This document shows positions 32,778 to 41,142 of a stretch of 45,488 nucleotides of DNA, piece after piece. The translations under genes and the position numbers were made by a program. Below the pieces are notes generated by a model. It was not told the origin of the DNA. It ran no database searches and saw only the letters and a program-made list of their open reading frames with translations. Source of the DNA: Clostridia bacterium (lineage in GTDB: Bacteria; Bacillota; Clostridia; UBA1381). The stretch lies in contig JAFSXU010000057.1 in the NCBI GenBank assembly GCA_017443895.1, positions 1 to 45,488 on the forward strand, given 5' to 3'. Within the stretch, counting starts at the first letter, position 1. Every line of letters starts with the position of its first letter.

Positions 32778-34103
32778 ATGTTTAAAAAATTACGGAACAG
32801 CTATTTAATTACCAATTCAATAATTATTGCCGCCCTGCTTGCGCTGTGTTTCGGGGCGGTATACATCATGGTATACAGAAATGTAACCTCAAATACGGCG
32901 CATAGGTTAGAGCGTGAAATAGCGATGTGTGAGGGGCAGGATAGCAGGAATAACCAAGCTAACCAAAGACCGCAGGAGGATAAAACTCCGCCCGCTCCGA
33001 TTGACGACGAAAAGCGGGAGCAGGAAATAGGCGGTATGTTTTTGGATGAGGCGACGGCGTTCATGCCTGCATTTTCAATAAAATGCGATGCAAACGGCAA
33101 TATAACGGCGGTAAATATGGGCTTTAATACGGAGGAGGATTTCTATTCCGAGCTTGTGCCCGACCTGATTGCGTCCGATACCGAAAAAGGAACAATACAT
33201 TCTGCCACAAGCGAGGGCGAGAGCAATACTTGGCAGTATCAGATAAAAAAGACAGCCGATAGCTATATAATTGCATTTGTTGAGGTGTCGAGGGAAAACT
33301 CGTTTTTAAAAGGTCTTTTATTGGTTCTAATTCTTACTATGATTATTGCAACCTTCGGTGCGGTTATGATAAGCTGGCTGTTTGCAAACCGCTCCATAAA
33401 GCCTATCGAGGAGGCATATAACAAGCAGAAGCAGTTTATTGCCGACGCATCGCATGAGCTTAAAACACCGCTTGCGGCGATAAATACAAACCTTGATGTT
33501 CTTATGTCGCATGCCGATTCCACCATTGCCGAGGAAAGGAAATGGCTCATATATATAAAAGACGAAACCAAACGCATGATAAAGCTGACACAGGACCTTT
33601 TATATCTTACAAGAACGGAAAATACACAGGATAATACAGTGTATTCAAAAATTTCATGGACACAAATTGCCAATAATGCCGTAATGCTGATGGAGGCTCG
33701 GGCTTTTGAGAACGGGCAGACAATAACACAGGATATAAGCGACGGTATTTTCGTAACGGCGTCCGATGACAAGCTAAAACAGCTTTGTCTTATATTGGTA
33801 GATAACGCAATAAAATATACCCCAAACGGCGAAAATATTATAATAACGCTTAATAAAAAAGGAAATGACGCAGTGTTTACCGTAAAAAATACGGGTATCG
33901 GCATAAAAGACGATGACATTGCACACCTGTTTGACAGGTTTTACCGCGCGGATAAGTCAAGGACAAACGATAAAACCTTTGGCTATGGCTTAGGCCTGCC
34001 GATAGCAAAGGCAATCACAAAAAGCCTTGACGGACACATATCCGTATCGTCAAAAGAGAACGAGTACACCGAATTTAAGGTAAAATTGCCGTTGGCAAAG
34101 TGA
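32778..34103 (+). CDS. Sensor histidine kinase
   Basis: 441 residues. Transmembrane helix ~11-32, extracellular sensor ~33-178 with a Gln/Asn/Glu-rich linker, second helix ~180-202, then HisKA with DASHELKTPLAAINTNLDVL (His near 226) and HATPase with VDNAIKYTPNG, NTGIGIKDDD, FYRADKSR and GYGLGLPIAKAI. All kinase boxes are intact. Partner of the adjacent regulator. The signal is unknown. Followed by a hairpin terminator. Confidence 0.94.
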   Translation: MFKKLRNSYLITNSIIIAALLALCFGAVYIMVYRNVTSNTAHRLEREIAMCEGQDSRNNQANQRPQEDKTPPAPIDDEKREQEIGGMFLDEATAFMPAFSIKCDANGNITAVNMGFNTEEDFYSELVPDLIASDTEKGTIHSATSEGESNTWQYQIKKTADSYIIAFVEVSRENSFLKGLLLVLILTMIIATFGAVMISWLFANRSIKPIEEAYNKQKQFIADASHELKTPLAAINTNLDVLMSHADSTIAEERKWLIYIKDETKRMIKLTQDLLYLTRTENTQDNTVYSKISWTQIANNAVMLMEARAFENGQTITQDISDGIFVTASDDKLKQLCLILVDNAIKYTPNGENIIITLNKKGNDAVFTVKNTGIGIKDDDIAHLFDRFYRADKSRTNDKTFGYGLGLPIAKAITKSLDGHISVSSKENEYTEFKVKLPLAK

Positions 34104-34111
34104 TAAAATGT

Positions 34112-34155
34112 AAAACCAACAAGACCAATATAAATTTTGGTTTTGTTGGTTTTAT
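34112..34155 (+). terminator. Terminator of the two-component operon
   Basis: AAAACCAACAA-G-ACCAA pairs with TTGGT-TTTGTTGGTTTT. The tip resembles the end of the interspersed repeats (TAAATTTTGGTTTT), but the rest is unrelated. Confidence 0.75.
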
Positions 34156-34420
34156 TTTGTTTTTATGTCAACCGCAGGTTGCATTTTCCATTATGCAGAT
34201 ATTGTTGAAAAAAATCAGCGCACACTATATGTTGTGTACACATCAAAAATCGCATAATATTCGTCATTGTAAACAAACGGCAGAGCTGTTTTTTGTGCAA
34301 TATGAGATATCATAAAAAAAGCTTAAATTTTTGTGTAAAATGTTGCAAAAAACACTTGCCAAATTGGTGGTTTTTATGATAAAATAGCGCTGTGTTGAAT
34401 TATAAGTTTTTGAGTATCGA

Positions 34421-34446
34421 AAAACAGGGTTTTATGCCTGTTTTTT
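34421..34446 (+). terminator. Terminator upstream of the BMC promoter
   Basis: AAAACAGG-GTTTTATG-CCTG then six T, 11 bases before the -35 of the BMC promoter. A TTGCCA..TAAAAT promoter-like pair at about 34352-34381 could make a short RNA ending here. The stretch 34156-34350 shows no gene. Confidence 0.65.
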
Positions 34447-34456
34447 GACAAAATAC

Positions 34457-34485
34457 TTTACATTTATTAAAACATAGTGTATAAT
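34457..34485 (+). promoter_or_regulatory. Promoter of the BMC operon
   Basis: TTTACA (34457-34462), 17 bases, TATAAT (34480-34485), 50 bases before the aldolase start. Confidence 0.8.
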
Positions 34486-34535
34486 AAAAACAAAACCAAA
34501 TAACACCAAATAAAACAAAGAAAAGAGGAAGCAAG

Positions 34536-35414
34536 ATGTACAAATCAGATTATGAAATCAAAAAAGAGCTTTGCGAAATTGGTAGAAGAATCTATAATGA
34601 TGGTTTTGTTGCCGCAAATGACGGTAACTTTTCTGTTAAGATAGACGACAATACATACTATGTAACTCCTACCGGCGTTTCAAAGGGCTTTATGACACCT
34701 GAAATGATTTGCAAGGTTGACGGCGAGGGTAAGTTAAAGGAATCAAACGGTCCTTGGCGTCCGTCATCAGAGTTTAAGATGCACTTAAAGGTTTATCAGG
34801 AAAGACCTGATGTAAAATCAGTTGTGCATGCTCATCCTCCGATTGCAACATCATTTGCCATTGCAGGCATTCCGCTTGATAAGCTCATCATGCCTGAGGC
34901 TATTATTTTCCTCGGTGCGGTTCCGATTGCTCAGTACGGTACTCCGTCAACAATGGAAATCCCTGAGTCATTAACTCCGTATCTTCAGGACTATGATGCA
35001 ATCTTACTTGCAAACCACGGCGCTCTGTCATTCGGCTGCGACTTGAATACTGCATTCTTCAGAATGGAATCAACAGAGTTCTATGCTAAGCTTTTATTCT
35101 ACGCAAGAATGCTCGGCGGTGAGAAGGAAATTCCTTGCGGTGAGGTTAAGAAGCTTGTTGAGTTAAGAAAAGAGTTCGGCGTTCCGGGCAAGCACCCAAT
35201 GGAGAAATTATGTCCGGGCTGCTATGCAGGCGACGATACATGTTCAATGTCACCGACTGATGCAAACGAGAAGTATGGAGTTGAGTCATCAGCCGCATAT
35301 CACGGTTTCCAGCCGTTACCTTCACAGGTTTGCCCTACTCCTTCACAGAGCCCTGATATCGAGGCTATTGTTAAAGAGGTTACAAAGAGAGTTCTTGAAC
35401 AGTACAATAAATAA
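34536..35414 (+). CDS. Class II aldolase (fuculose/rhamnulose-1-phosphate type) with encapsulation peptide
   Basis: 292 residues. Cleaves a ketose-1-phosphate to dihydroxyacetone phosphate and L-lactaldehyde using zinc. Residues E79, H98, H100 and H161 have exactly the spacing of FucA E73, H92, H94 and H155 (a constant offset of 6), so the zinc site and catalytic base are intact. The family domain ends near 215; a Cys-rich piece (CPGCYAGDDTC) and a Pro/Ser linker lead to a C-terminal amphipathic helix SPDIEAIVKEVTKRVLEQYN, a typical BMC cargo-targeting peptide. First gene of the BMC operon. Fuculose versus rhamnulose phosphate cannot be decided from sequence; the nearby rhamnosidase favours rhamnose. 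Confidence 0.92.
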   Translation: MYKSDYEIKKELCEIGRRIYNDGFVAANDGNFSVKIDDNTYYVTPTGVSKGFMTPEMICKVDGEGKLKESNGPWRPSSEFKMHLKVYQERPDVKSVVHAHPPIATSFAIAGIPLDKLIMPEAIIFLGAVPIAQYGTPSTMEIPESLTPYLQDYDAILLANHGALSFGCDLNTAFFRMESTEFYAKLLFYARMLGGEKEIPCGEVKKLVELRKEFGVPGKHPMEKLCPGCYAGDDTCSMSPTDANEKYGVESSAAYHGFQPLPSQVCPTPSQSPDIEAIVKEVTKRVLEQYNK

Positions 35415-35437
35415 AAATTCTTAGGAGGTAGCAGAGG

Positions 35438-35920
35438 TTGAAAACGATTGACGAATTGTTGTCAGAGGTTGCAAAAAAACTTAATGTTACCCAAGAGAGT
35501 CTTAAAGAGAGAGTTGACACTCTTACGCTGTCCGTTGCAAAGGAAATCGCATATGCCATTGAGGCAGGGGCCGAAGGGTTGGGCTTAAATGTTGTTATAT
35601 CCGTTTATAACGACGGTGCAAATCCAATCCTGCTCCATGCAATGGATAATTCCTATATCGCAAGCACAAGGATTGCACAGGATAAAGCCTACACTGCGGT
35701 ATCGCTTAAAATGCCCACCCACATTGCGCTCCGTGAGTCAAGAGGCGGAAGCCTTGATGGACTTACAAACGGAAACGGAATAATGCTTTTGGGCGGAGGC
35801 TATCCGCTTGAGGCTAAGGGCAGAATTTTTGGCGGTGTAGGAGTATCGGGCGGAACAAAGGAACAGGATATGTTACTTGCAAAGCTCGGCGCAGATTATT
35901 TTAAGACTCGTATGAAATGA
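35438..35920 (+). CDS. GlcG/HbpS/PduO C-terminal-like protein in the BMC operon
   Basis: 160 residues, TTG start after TTAGGAGGT. The body belongs to the heme-degrading/GlcG fold: AYAIEAGAEGLGLNVVISVYNDGANPILLHAMDN (split here by ~30 residues), IAQDKAYTAVSLKMPT and a Gly-rich end GGGYPLEAKGRIFGGVGVSGG. Such proteins accompany many Pdu-type and GRM-type loci, where they are thought to handle cofactors. The first 20 residues (TIDELLSEVAKKL) could be another targeting helix (inference). No adenosyltransferase N-domain is present. Confidence 0.85.
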   Translation: MKTIDELLSEVAKKLNVTQESLKERVDTLTLSVAKEIAYAIEAGAEGLGLNVVISVYNDGANPILLHAMDNSYIASTRIAQDKAYTAVSLKMPTHIALRESRGGSLDGLTNGNGIMLLGGGYPLEAKGRIFGGVGVSGGTKEQDMLLAKLGADYFKTRMK

Positions 35921-35991
35921 CAAAAATACTTCCTATAATAATAAGAAGTAACAGTATTAAATACTTAAAATAAAAAGGAGGTTAAATTAAA

Positions 35992-37416
35992 TTGGTAGAT
36001 GAAAATAAGATAAGCCAATTGGTTCGTGAGGTTCTTTCGGATATGGATTTATCGGGTATCGAAACAAAACCGCGCCATCAGCTCGGTGTGTTTGATACTA
36101 TGGAAGAGGCAATCGCAGCTTGTAACAAGGCTTATACAACATTTAGATACTACAACAAAGAGCAAAGAGAAAACATCATCAAAGAGATAAGAAAGCTCAC
36201 TCATGCCGAGGCTGAAATAATGGCAAAGCTTGCGGTTGAGGATACAAAGATGGGCAATGTTTACCATAAGACCTTAAAGCACCACCTTGTTGCAGATAAG
36301 ACTCTTGGTACAGAGGATTTAGACACAAGGGCGTTCTCGGGTGACGGCGGTTTGACATTGATTGAGATGGCGCCATACGGTATTATCGGTGCGATAACGC
36401 CGTCAACAAACCCAAGCTGTACGGTAATCTGTAACAGTATATGTATGCTTGCAGGCGGTAACGGTGTAATTTTTAACCCACACCCGCACGCAAAGAGAAT
36501 TTCAGCATACGCAGTTGACCTTGTAAACCGTGCAATCTTAGCTGCAGGCGGTCCTGAAAACATTGTATGTACAGTTAAAAATCCTACAATGGAAACATCA
36601 AATAAGATGGTAAACGATCCGTCTGTAAAAATGCTTGTTGCAACAGGCGGCCCGGGCGTTGTAAAGATGCTCTTGTCAAGCGGTAAGAAAGCAATCGGTG
36701 CAGGTGCAGGTAACCCTCCTGTTATCGTAGACGATACGGCGGATATTCCAAAGGCCGCAAAGGATATTATCGACGGTTGTACATTTGACAACAACCTTCC
36801 TTGTATCGCAGAAAAGGAATGTTTCGTATTAAGAAGCGTTGCCGATGAGCTTATACACCATATGTTAAAGAACGGTGCATATCTTTTAACCGATGCACAG
36901 GTTAAACAGCTTGAAGATGTTGTCCTTGTTTGGTCAAAGCCAAAGAAGGAGGGCGACAAGCCAAAGCGTGTTATCAATAAGGACTGGGTTGGCCGTGATG
37001 CCAAGAAGATTTTGGCACAGATCGGTGTACAGGCTAAGGACGATATAAGATGTATCATTTGTGAAACTGAGTTTTCACAGGCATTTGTTCAGACTGAGCT
37101 TATGATGCCTATTCTTCCAATCGTAAGAGTTGACACATTTGACGAGGCAGTTGAGATGGCTGTAAAGGCAGAGCATGGTAACCGCCACAGTGCACACTTA
37201 CATTCAAAGAATGTAGACCATATGACTCAGTATGCTAAGGCAATCTGCACAACAATTTTTGTAAAGAATGCGCCAAGCTATGCAGGTATCGGCTTTAATG
37301 CAGAGGGTTGGACAACTTTCACAATTGCAGGTCCTACAGGCGAGGGTATTACATCACCGCGTAGCTTTACAAGAATAAGAAGATGCGTATTGTCAGACGC
37401 TCTTAACATCATTTAA
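35992..37416 (+). CDS. pduP: CoA-acylating aldehyde dehydrogenase (PduP-type)
   Basis: 474 residues, TTG start after AAAAAGGAGG. Oxidises an aldehyde to its acyl-CoA with NAD+; here lactaldehyde to lactyl-CoA is the likely reaction. N-terminal helix DENKISQLVREVLSDMDL targets it to the shell. GAITPSTNPSCTVICN is the NAD/CoA region and the catalytic Cys is C271 in DNNLPCIAEKE, the PduP/EutE hallmark. NADH made here can be recycled by the alcohol dehydrogenase encoded next. Confidence 0.94.
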   Translation: MVDENKISQLVREVLSDMDLSGIETKPRHQLGVFDTMEEAIAACNKAYTTFRYYNKEQRENIIKEIRKLTHAEAEIMAKLAVEDTKMGNVYHKTLKHHLVADKTLGTEDLDTRAFSGDGGLTLIEMAPYGIIGAITPSTNPSCTVICNSICMLAGGNGVIFNPHPHAKRISAYAVDLVNRAILAAGGPENIVCTVKNPTMETSNKMVNDPSVKMLVATGGPGVVKMLLSSGKKAIGAGAGNPPVIVDDTADIPKAAKDIIDGCTFDNNLPCIAEKECFVLRSVADELIHHMLKNGAYLLTDAQVKQLEDVVLVWSKPKKEGDKPKRVINKDWVGRDAKKILAQIGVQAKDDIRCIICETEFSQAFVQTELMMPILPIVRVDTFDEAVEMAVKAEHGNRHSAHLHSKNVDHMTQYAKAICTTIFVKNAPSYAGIGFNAEGWTTFTIAGPTGEGITSPRSFTRIRRCVLSDALNII

Positions 37417-37437
37417 TTTAAAATAAGGAGAGCAAAA

Positions 37438-38679
37438 ATGGCTATAAACGAAAATGAGATTGCTGCATTAGTACAGCAGGTATTAAAGGAAATGACAGGC
37501 GGTGCTCCAAGTACAAACACTGTTGCTCCTCAAAGGTCATATTCAGCTCCGTCAGGCGGCGGCGATATTCCAAAGAACGCAACCGTTGCCATGATGACAG
37601 AGTTAAAGCACTTTGAATTACAGCAGTATCCAATCCCCGAGCTTGGCGATGATGATATCTTAGTCAGAGTTGAGGGTTGCGGAGTTTGCGGAACGGACGC
37701 ACACGAGTATAAAAACGACCCATTCTCACTTATCCCCGTTGTTTTAGGCCACGAGGGAACAGGCGAGATCGTAAAGATGGGTAAGAATGTTAAAAAGGAC
37801 AGCGCAGGCAAGCCTTTGAACATTGGCGATAAGGTTGTTACCTGTATGATCTTTAAAGACGATCCCGATATCACAATGTTCGACCTTAATAAGCAGAATG
37901 TCGGCGGCGCAGATGTTTACGGTTTGTTGCCTGATGATAATGTTCACTTAAACGGTTGGTTCAGTGATTACCTCTTGATTAGAGGCGGATCGAGCGTATT
38001 CAATGTATCAGACCTTGACCTTGACTCAAGAATTTTGATTGAGCCGTGTGCGGTTTTGGTACACGCAGTAGAGAGAGCAAAGACAACAAACATTCTGAGA
38101 TTTAACTCAAGAGTGGTTGTTCAGGGTTGCGGACCTATCGGTCTTATCTGTATCGCAGTATTAAGAACAATGGGTATTGAAAACATTGTTGCTGTTGACG
38201 GTAACGAGCAGAGATTGGCATTTGCAAAGCGTATGGGTGCAGGTGAAACTGTAAACTTTATGAACCATAAGGGTATTGACGCTTTGGCAGGTGCGGTAAA
38301 GGACGCATTCGGCGGTTATCTTGCAGACTTTGCATTCCAGTGTACAGGCTCACCTGTTGCACACGCAAACATCTATAAGTTTATCCGTAACGGTGGCGGA
38401 CTTTGCGAGCTTGGTTTCTTCATCAACGGCGGTGATGCAACAATCAATCCGCACTTTGACTTGTGTTCAAAGGAGATTACACTTGTTGGCTCTTGGGTAT
38501 ACACATTAAGAGATTATGCGACAACCTTCGATTTCTTAAAGAGAGCACAGGCAATCGGCTTACCTATGAAGGAGCTTATCACACATCGCTTCCCGCTTGA
38601 TAAGATGAACGAGGCGCTTGAAACAAACCTTGCTCAGAAGGGCTTAAAGATAGCGTATGTGAGAAAAGATTTAATCTAA
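37438..38679 (+). CDS. Zinc-dependent alcohol dehydrogenase with encapsulation peptide
   Basis: 413 residues, AAGGAG upstream. Medium-chain dehydrogenase that probably reduces L-lactaldehyde to 1,2-propanediol with NADH. Residues ~3-20 (INENEIAALVQQVLKEMTG) form the targeting helix and ~21-45 a Ser/Pro/Gly linker. Catalytic zinc ligands C84 (GVCGTD), H105 and E106 (LGHEG) are present. The four-Cys structural zinc loop is absent, replaced by an insert around VTCMIFKDDPDITMFDL. GCGPIGL and the Asp of AVDGNE indicate NAD(H). Most Pdu-type loci use an iron-type PduQ instead. Confidence 0.92.
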   Translation: MAINENEIAALVQQVLKEMTGGAPSTNTVAPQRSYSAPSGGGDIPKNATVAMMTELKHFELQQYPIPELGDDDILVRVEGCGVCGTDAHEYKNDPFSLIPVVLGHEGTGEIVKMGKNVKKDSAGKPLNIGDKVVTCMIFKDDPDITMFDLNKQNVGGADVYGLLPDDNVHLNGWFSDYLLIRGGSSVFNVSDLDLDSRILIEPCAVLVHAVERAKTTNILRFNSRVVVQGCGPIGLICIAVLRTMGIENIVAVDGNEQRLAFAKRMGAGETVNFMNHKGIDALAGAVKDAFGGYLADFAFQCTGSPVAHANIYKFIRNGGGLCELGFFINGGDATINPHFDLCSKEITLVGSWVYTLRDYATTFDFLKRAQAIGLPMKELITHRFPLDKMNEALETNLAQKGLKIAYVRKDLI

Positions 38680-38716
38680 TCATTAGTAAAAATAACCAAT
38701 GAAAGGATTTAACACC

Positions 38717-39058
38717 ATGAATGACGCAGTTGGCATCGTAGAGATGTATGGATTTACCTCCGCAATAACCGCGGCGGACGCGGCGGCAAAGGCGGCAGAT
38801 GTAAAGATAATTGCAATAGATTCAAATAAGCCTGCAAACGCAGAATCGGCAGAGGTACCGCTTATCATGGCAGTAAAAATGCAGGGTAGCGTATCTGCGG
38901 TCGAGGCGGCAGTTGCGGCGGCAGCAGAGGCTGCCGAAAAGGTATCGGGGCTTATTTGTAAGCATGTCATACCTCGTCCGACAGACGATGCTATGAAAAT
39001 GGCAAAGCGTGTAAGTGTCGGAAAGCACAAGGTAGGACATATTCCAATGAACGGTTAA
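38717..39058 (+). CDS. BMC-H shell protein with an atypical pore
   Basis: 113 residues from ATG 38717, since the earlier ATG at 38699 lies on the ribosome site AAAGGA. Single BMC domain (GIVEMYGFTSAITAADAAAKAADV .. EAAEKVSGLICKHVIPRP in outline). The pore region reads IDSNKPANAESAEVPLIMAV instead of the usual K/R-IGSG-L, so this hexamer should have a different channel. Very Ala-rich. First of four single-domain shell genes. Confidence 0.9.
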   Translation: MNDAVGIVEMYGFTSAITAADAAAKAADVKIIAIDSNKPANAESAEVPLIMAVKMQGSVSAVEAAVAAAAEAAEKVSGLICKHVIPRPTDDAMKMAKRVSVGKHKVGHIPMNG

Positions 39059-39093
39059 GAGGTTTTCGTTGACAGAAAGGATAATTTAATATT

Positions 39094-39363
39094 ATGCAAG
39101 CTTTAGGTTTTATTGAAACAAGAAGTTTGACCGGTGCAATCGAAGCCTCTGATGCGATGACTAAGGCGGCGGAGGTTGTCCTGGTCGGAACAGAGAAAAT
39201 CGGTTCAGGTCTTGTAAATGTTGTTGTGATGGGCGAGGTTGACGCTGTTAAAGCGGCAGTCGAGGCAGGTGAAAAGGTCGCACGGGAATTGGGTGAGGTT
39301 TACGCCACAAACATTATCCCCCGTCCGCATGACGATGTAGCCAAGATATTACCTACAATTTAA
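39094..39363 (+). CDS. BMC-H shell protein (PduA/PduJ-like)
   Basis: 89 residues, the canonical hexamer subunit: [18 protein letters not shown], pore loop EKIGSGLV and [10 protein letters not shown]. Forms facets of the shell and passes small polar metabolites. AAAGGATAA upstream. Confidence 0.95.
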   Translation: MQALGFIETRSLTGAIEASDAMTKAAEVVLVGTEKIGSGLVNVVVMGEVDAVKAAVEAGEKVARELGEVYATNIIPRPHDDVAKILPTI

Positions 39364-39383
39364 TAGAGAGGGAGGTAATACAT

Positions 39384-39845
39384 ATGGCTAAGGAATTTTC
39401 ACTTGGACTTGTTGAAGTAAGCGGTTTAGGTCATGCAATCATCATGCTTGACGATATGCTAAAAGCCGGTGATGTAGAGTTTGTTGCAACCGAGCGAAAG
39501 CTCGGCGGAAGATTGGTAACAATCGTTATAACGGGCGATATTTCATCAGTACAGGCGGCGGTTGACGCAGGAGTGGCAAGAGCAAAGCAATGCGGTGATA
39601 AGATTTATAAAGCGTCGCAGGTAATAGCCCGTCCACACCCCGAAATCTTCCCGTTCCTCCACCTTAACGAGGAGGAGGGCGAGCCTGTAAATACAGAGTC
39701 GGCAGGTACTCATGTCGGAAGCGTCGGTAAAAAGACTGCTCCAAAGACGGCAAGAACAGCACGCGCGACAAAATCCGCAACTAAAACAACTAAAACTACA
39801 ACAAGAAAAAGAACAACAAAAAAATCACAAAAGAGTGATAAATAA
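39384..39845 (+). CDS. BMC-H shell protein with histone-like basic tail
   Basis: 153 residues, GGGAGGT upstream. Residues 1-~90 are a normal BMC domain (GLVEVSGLGHAIIMLDDM, pore ERKLGGRLV, VIARPHPEIFPFL). An acidic joint (NEEEGEPVN) leads to a ~40-residue C-terminal tail of Lys, Arg, Thr and Ala only (KKTAPKTARTARATKSATK and on), with 15 basic residues in the last 38. It resembles bacterial H1-like histone tails. It could touch DNA, RNA or acidic cargo. The tail should project from the C-terminal face of the hexamer. Confidence 0.92.
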   Translation: MAKEFSLGLVEVSGLGHAIIMLDDMLKAGDVEFVATERKLGGRLVTIVITGDISSVQAAVDAGVARAKQCGDKIYKASQVIARPHPEIFPFLHLNEEEGEPVNTESAGTHVGSVGKKTAPKTARTARATKSATKTTKTTTRKRTTKKSQKSDK

Positions 39846-39951
39846 CTAAGGTTTAGAGCAGAAATGCTTTAGATATAAAAAGTCCCACAGGGCAAGAAAA
39901 AAATAAATTAAGTCAATCAGGGCGATAGCCCAAAAATAGGAGGATAAAAAA

Positions 39952-40230
39952 ATGGCAGTAGAAGCATTAGGTATGGTAGAAACAAGAGGTTTAGTAGCTG
40001 CAATTGAGGCTGCTGATGCAATGGTTAAGGCTGCAAATGTAACTTTAATCGGAACAGAGAGAATCGGTTCAGGTCTTGTTACTGTAATGGTAAGAGGCGA
40101 TGTTGGTGCAGTTCAGGCTGCAACAGATGCCGGTTCAGCAGCCGGCGCAAGATTAGGTGAGCTTGTATCAGTTCATGTAATCCCTCGTCCACACAATGAT
40201 GTTGAGAAGATTTTACCATCAATTGACTAA
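39952..40230 (+). CDS. BMC-H shell protein (PduA/PduJ-like), second canonical copy
   Basis: 92 residues, AGGAGG upstream. [17 protein letters not shown], pore loop ERIGSGLV and [17 protein letters not shown]. Closely similar to the shell protein at 39094; codon use differs, so this is not a recent duplication. A 106-base gap before it has no gene. Confidence 0.95.
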   Translation: MAVEALGMVETRGLVAAIEAADAMVKAANVTLIGTERIGSGLVTVMVRGDVGAVQAATDAGSAAGARLGELVSVHVIPRPHNDVEKILPSID

Positions 40231-40261
40231 TTAAAAGCTGATTAGTAGCGAGATATACGGT

Positions 40262-40370
40262 TGGACTGCCATAAGGGCAGTCCATACCCTAATTCTCGAA
40301 AAATGTGTGATACATAATTTACGAAAAAAAATCGGAAATTTTCCCCAAAATAAGCTTGATTTTATGGGGG
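40262..40370 (+). promoter_or_regulatory. Two hairpins between the shell genes and pduL
   Basis: GGACTGCC-ATAAG-GGCAGTCC (about 40263-40283) and CCCCAAAATA..ATTTTATGGGG (about 40343-40369). Neither has a proper T-run, so they may set RNA stability and lower expression of the enzymes relative to the shell. A lone TATAAT at 40405-40410 could be a weak internal promoter. Confidence 0.5.
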
Positions 40371-40443
40371 CTTGGTTTTGTGCGGTTAAAATTTCTGTAA
40401 TATATATAATTTAAGTGCATTTGCACAACGGGAGTTTGGCAAA

Positions 40444-41085
40444 ATGGATAATAGTTATTTAGAAAAACTTATCTCACAGACTGTTGTTGATATTTTGAAG
40501 CAGAAGGAAGAGGAGTCCGGTATAAAAGTCGGAGTTTCCGCCCGTCATGTACATTTATCACAGAAGGATCTTGAACTGCTCTTTGGTGAGGGCTATGAGT
40601 TACACCCTAAAAAGATGCTCATGGGCGACCAGTTCGCCGCAGAGGAGTGCGTAACGCTTGTAAGTCCTAACTTAAAGACTATTGAGGGCGTAAGAGTTTT
40701 AGGCCCTGTAAGAAAGCAGTCCCAGGTTGAGATTTCAAGAACGGACACATTTAAGTTAAAGGTTTCTCCGCCTGTTCGTCCGTCAGGAGAGTTAAAGGGC
40801 TCGGCACCTATGGCGCTTGTTGGTCCAAAAGGCAGTATATTCTTAAATGAATGCTGTATTATTGCTAACCGTCATATCCACCTCACACCTGAGGACGCTA
40901 AAAAATACGGCGTAAAGGATAATGACCTTGTTGATGTTATCATAGAAAACTCAAAACCGACAAAGTTTTATGATGTTCAGGTCAGAGTTCATCCTGAATT
41001 CAATACAGAAATGCATATCGACACAGATGATGCAAATGCCTGTGCAATAAAGACAGGCGACAGAGTCAGAATCATTACAAAGTAG
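40444..41085 (+). CDS. pduL: Phosphate propanoyltransferase (PduL)
   Basis: 213 residues, GGGAG upstream. Exchanges the acyl group between CoA and phosphate, recycling CoA inside the shell and giving an acyl phosphate (lactyl phosphate if the cargo is lactaldehyde). N-terminal helix SYLEKLISQTVVDILKQ is the targeting peptide. Two beta-barrel domains carry the metal-binding motifs SARHVHLS and NRHIHLT plus EMHIDTDDANA. An acyl kinase to finish the pathway is not in the window. Confidence 0.95.
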   Translation: MDNSYLEKLISQTVVDILKQKEEESGIKVGVSARHVHLSQKDLELLFGEGYELHPKKMLMGDQFAAEECVTLVSPNLKTIEGVRVLGPVRKQSQVEISRTDTFKLKVSPPVRPSGELKGSAPMALVGPKGSIFLNECCIIANRHIHLTPEDAKKYGVKDNDLVDVIIENSKPTKFYDVQVRVHPEFNTEMHIDTDDANACAIKTGDRVRIITK

Positions 41086-41142
41086 CCTTGGGCTTATGCA
41101 AGCTGTAAATGAACAGAGTATATAGTATATGAGGTAAAGAGA

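Noticed and set aside
34112-34155. Copy 7 of the interspersed repeat after the histidine kinase
   Set aside because: Only TAAATTTTGGTTTT matches; the hairpin as a whole is explained by a terminator with AACCAACAA arms.
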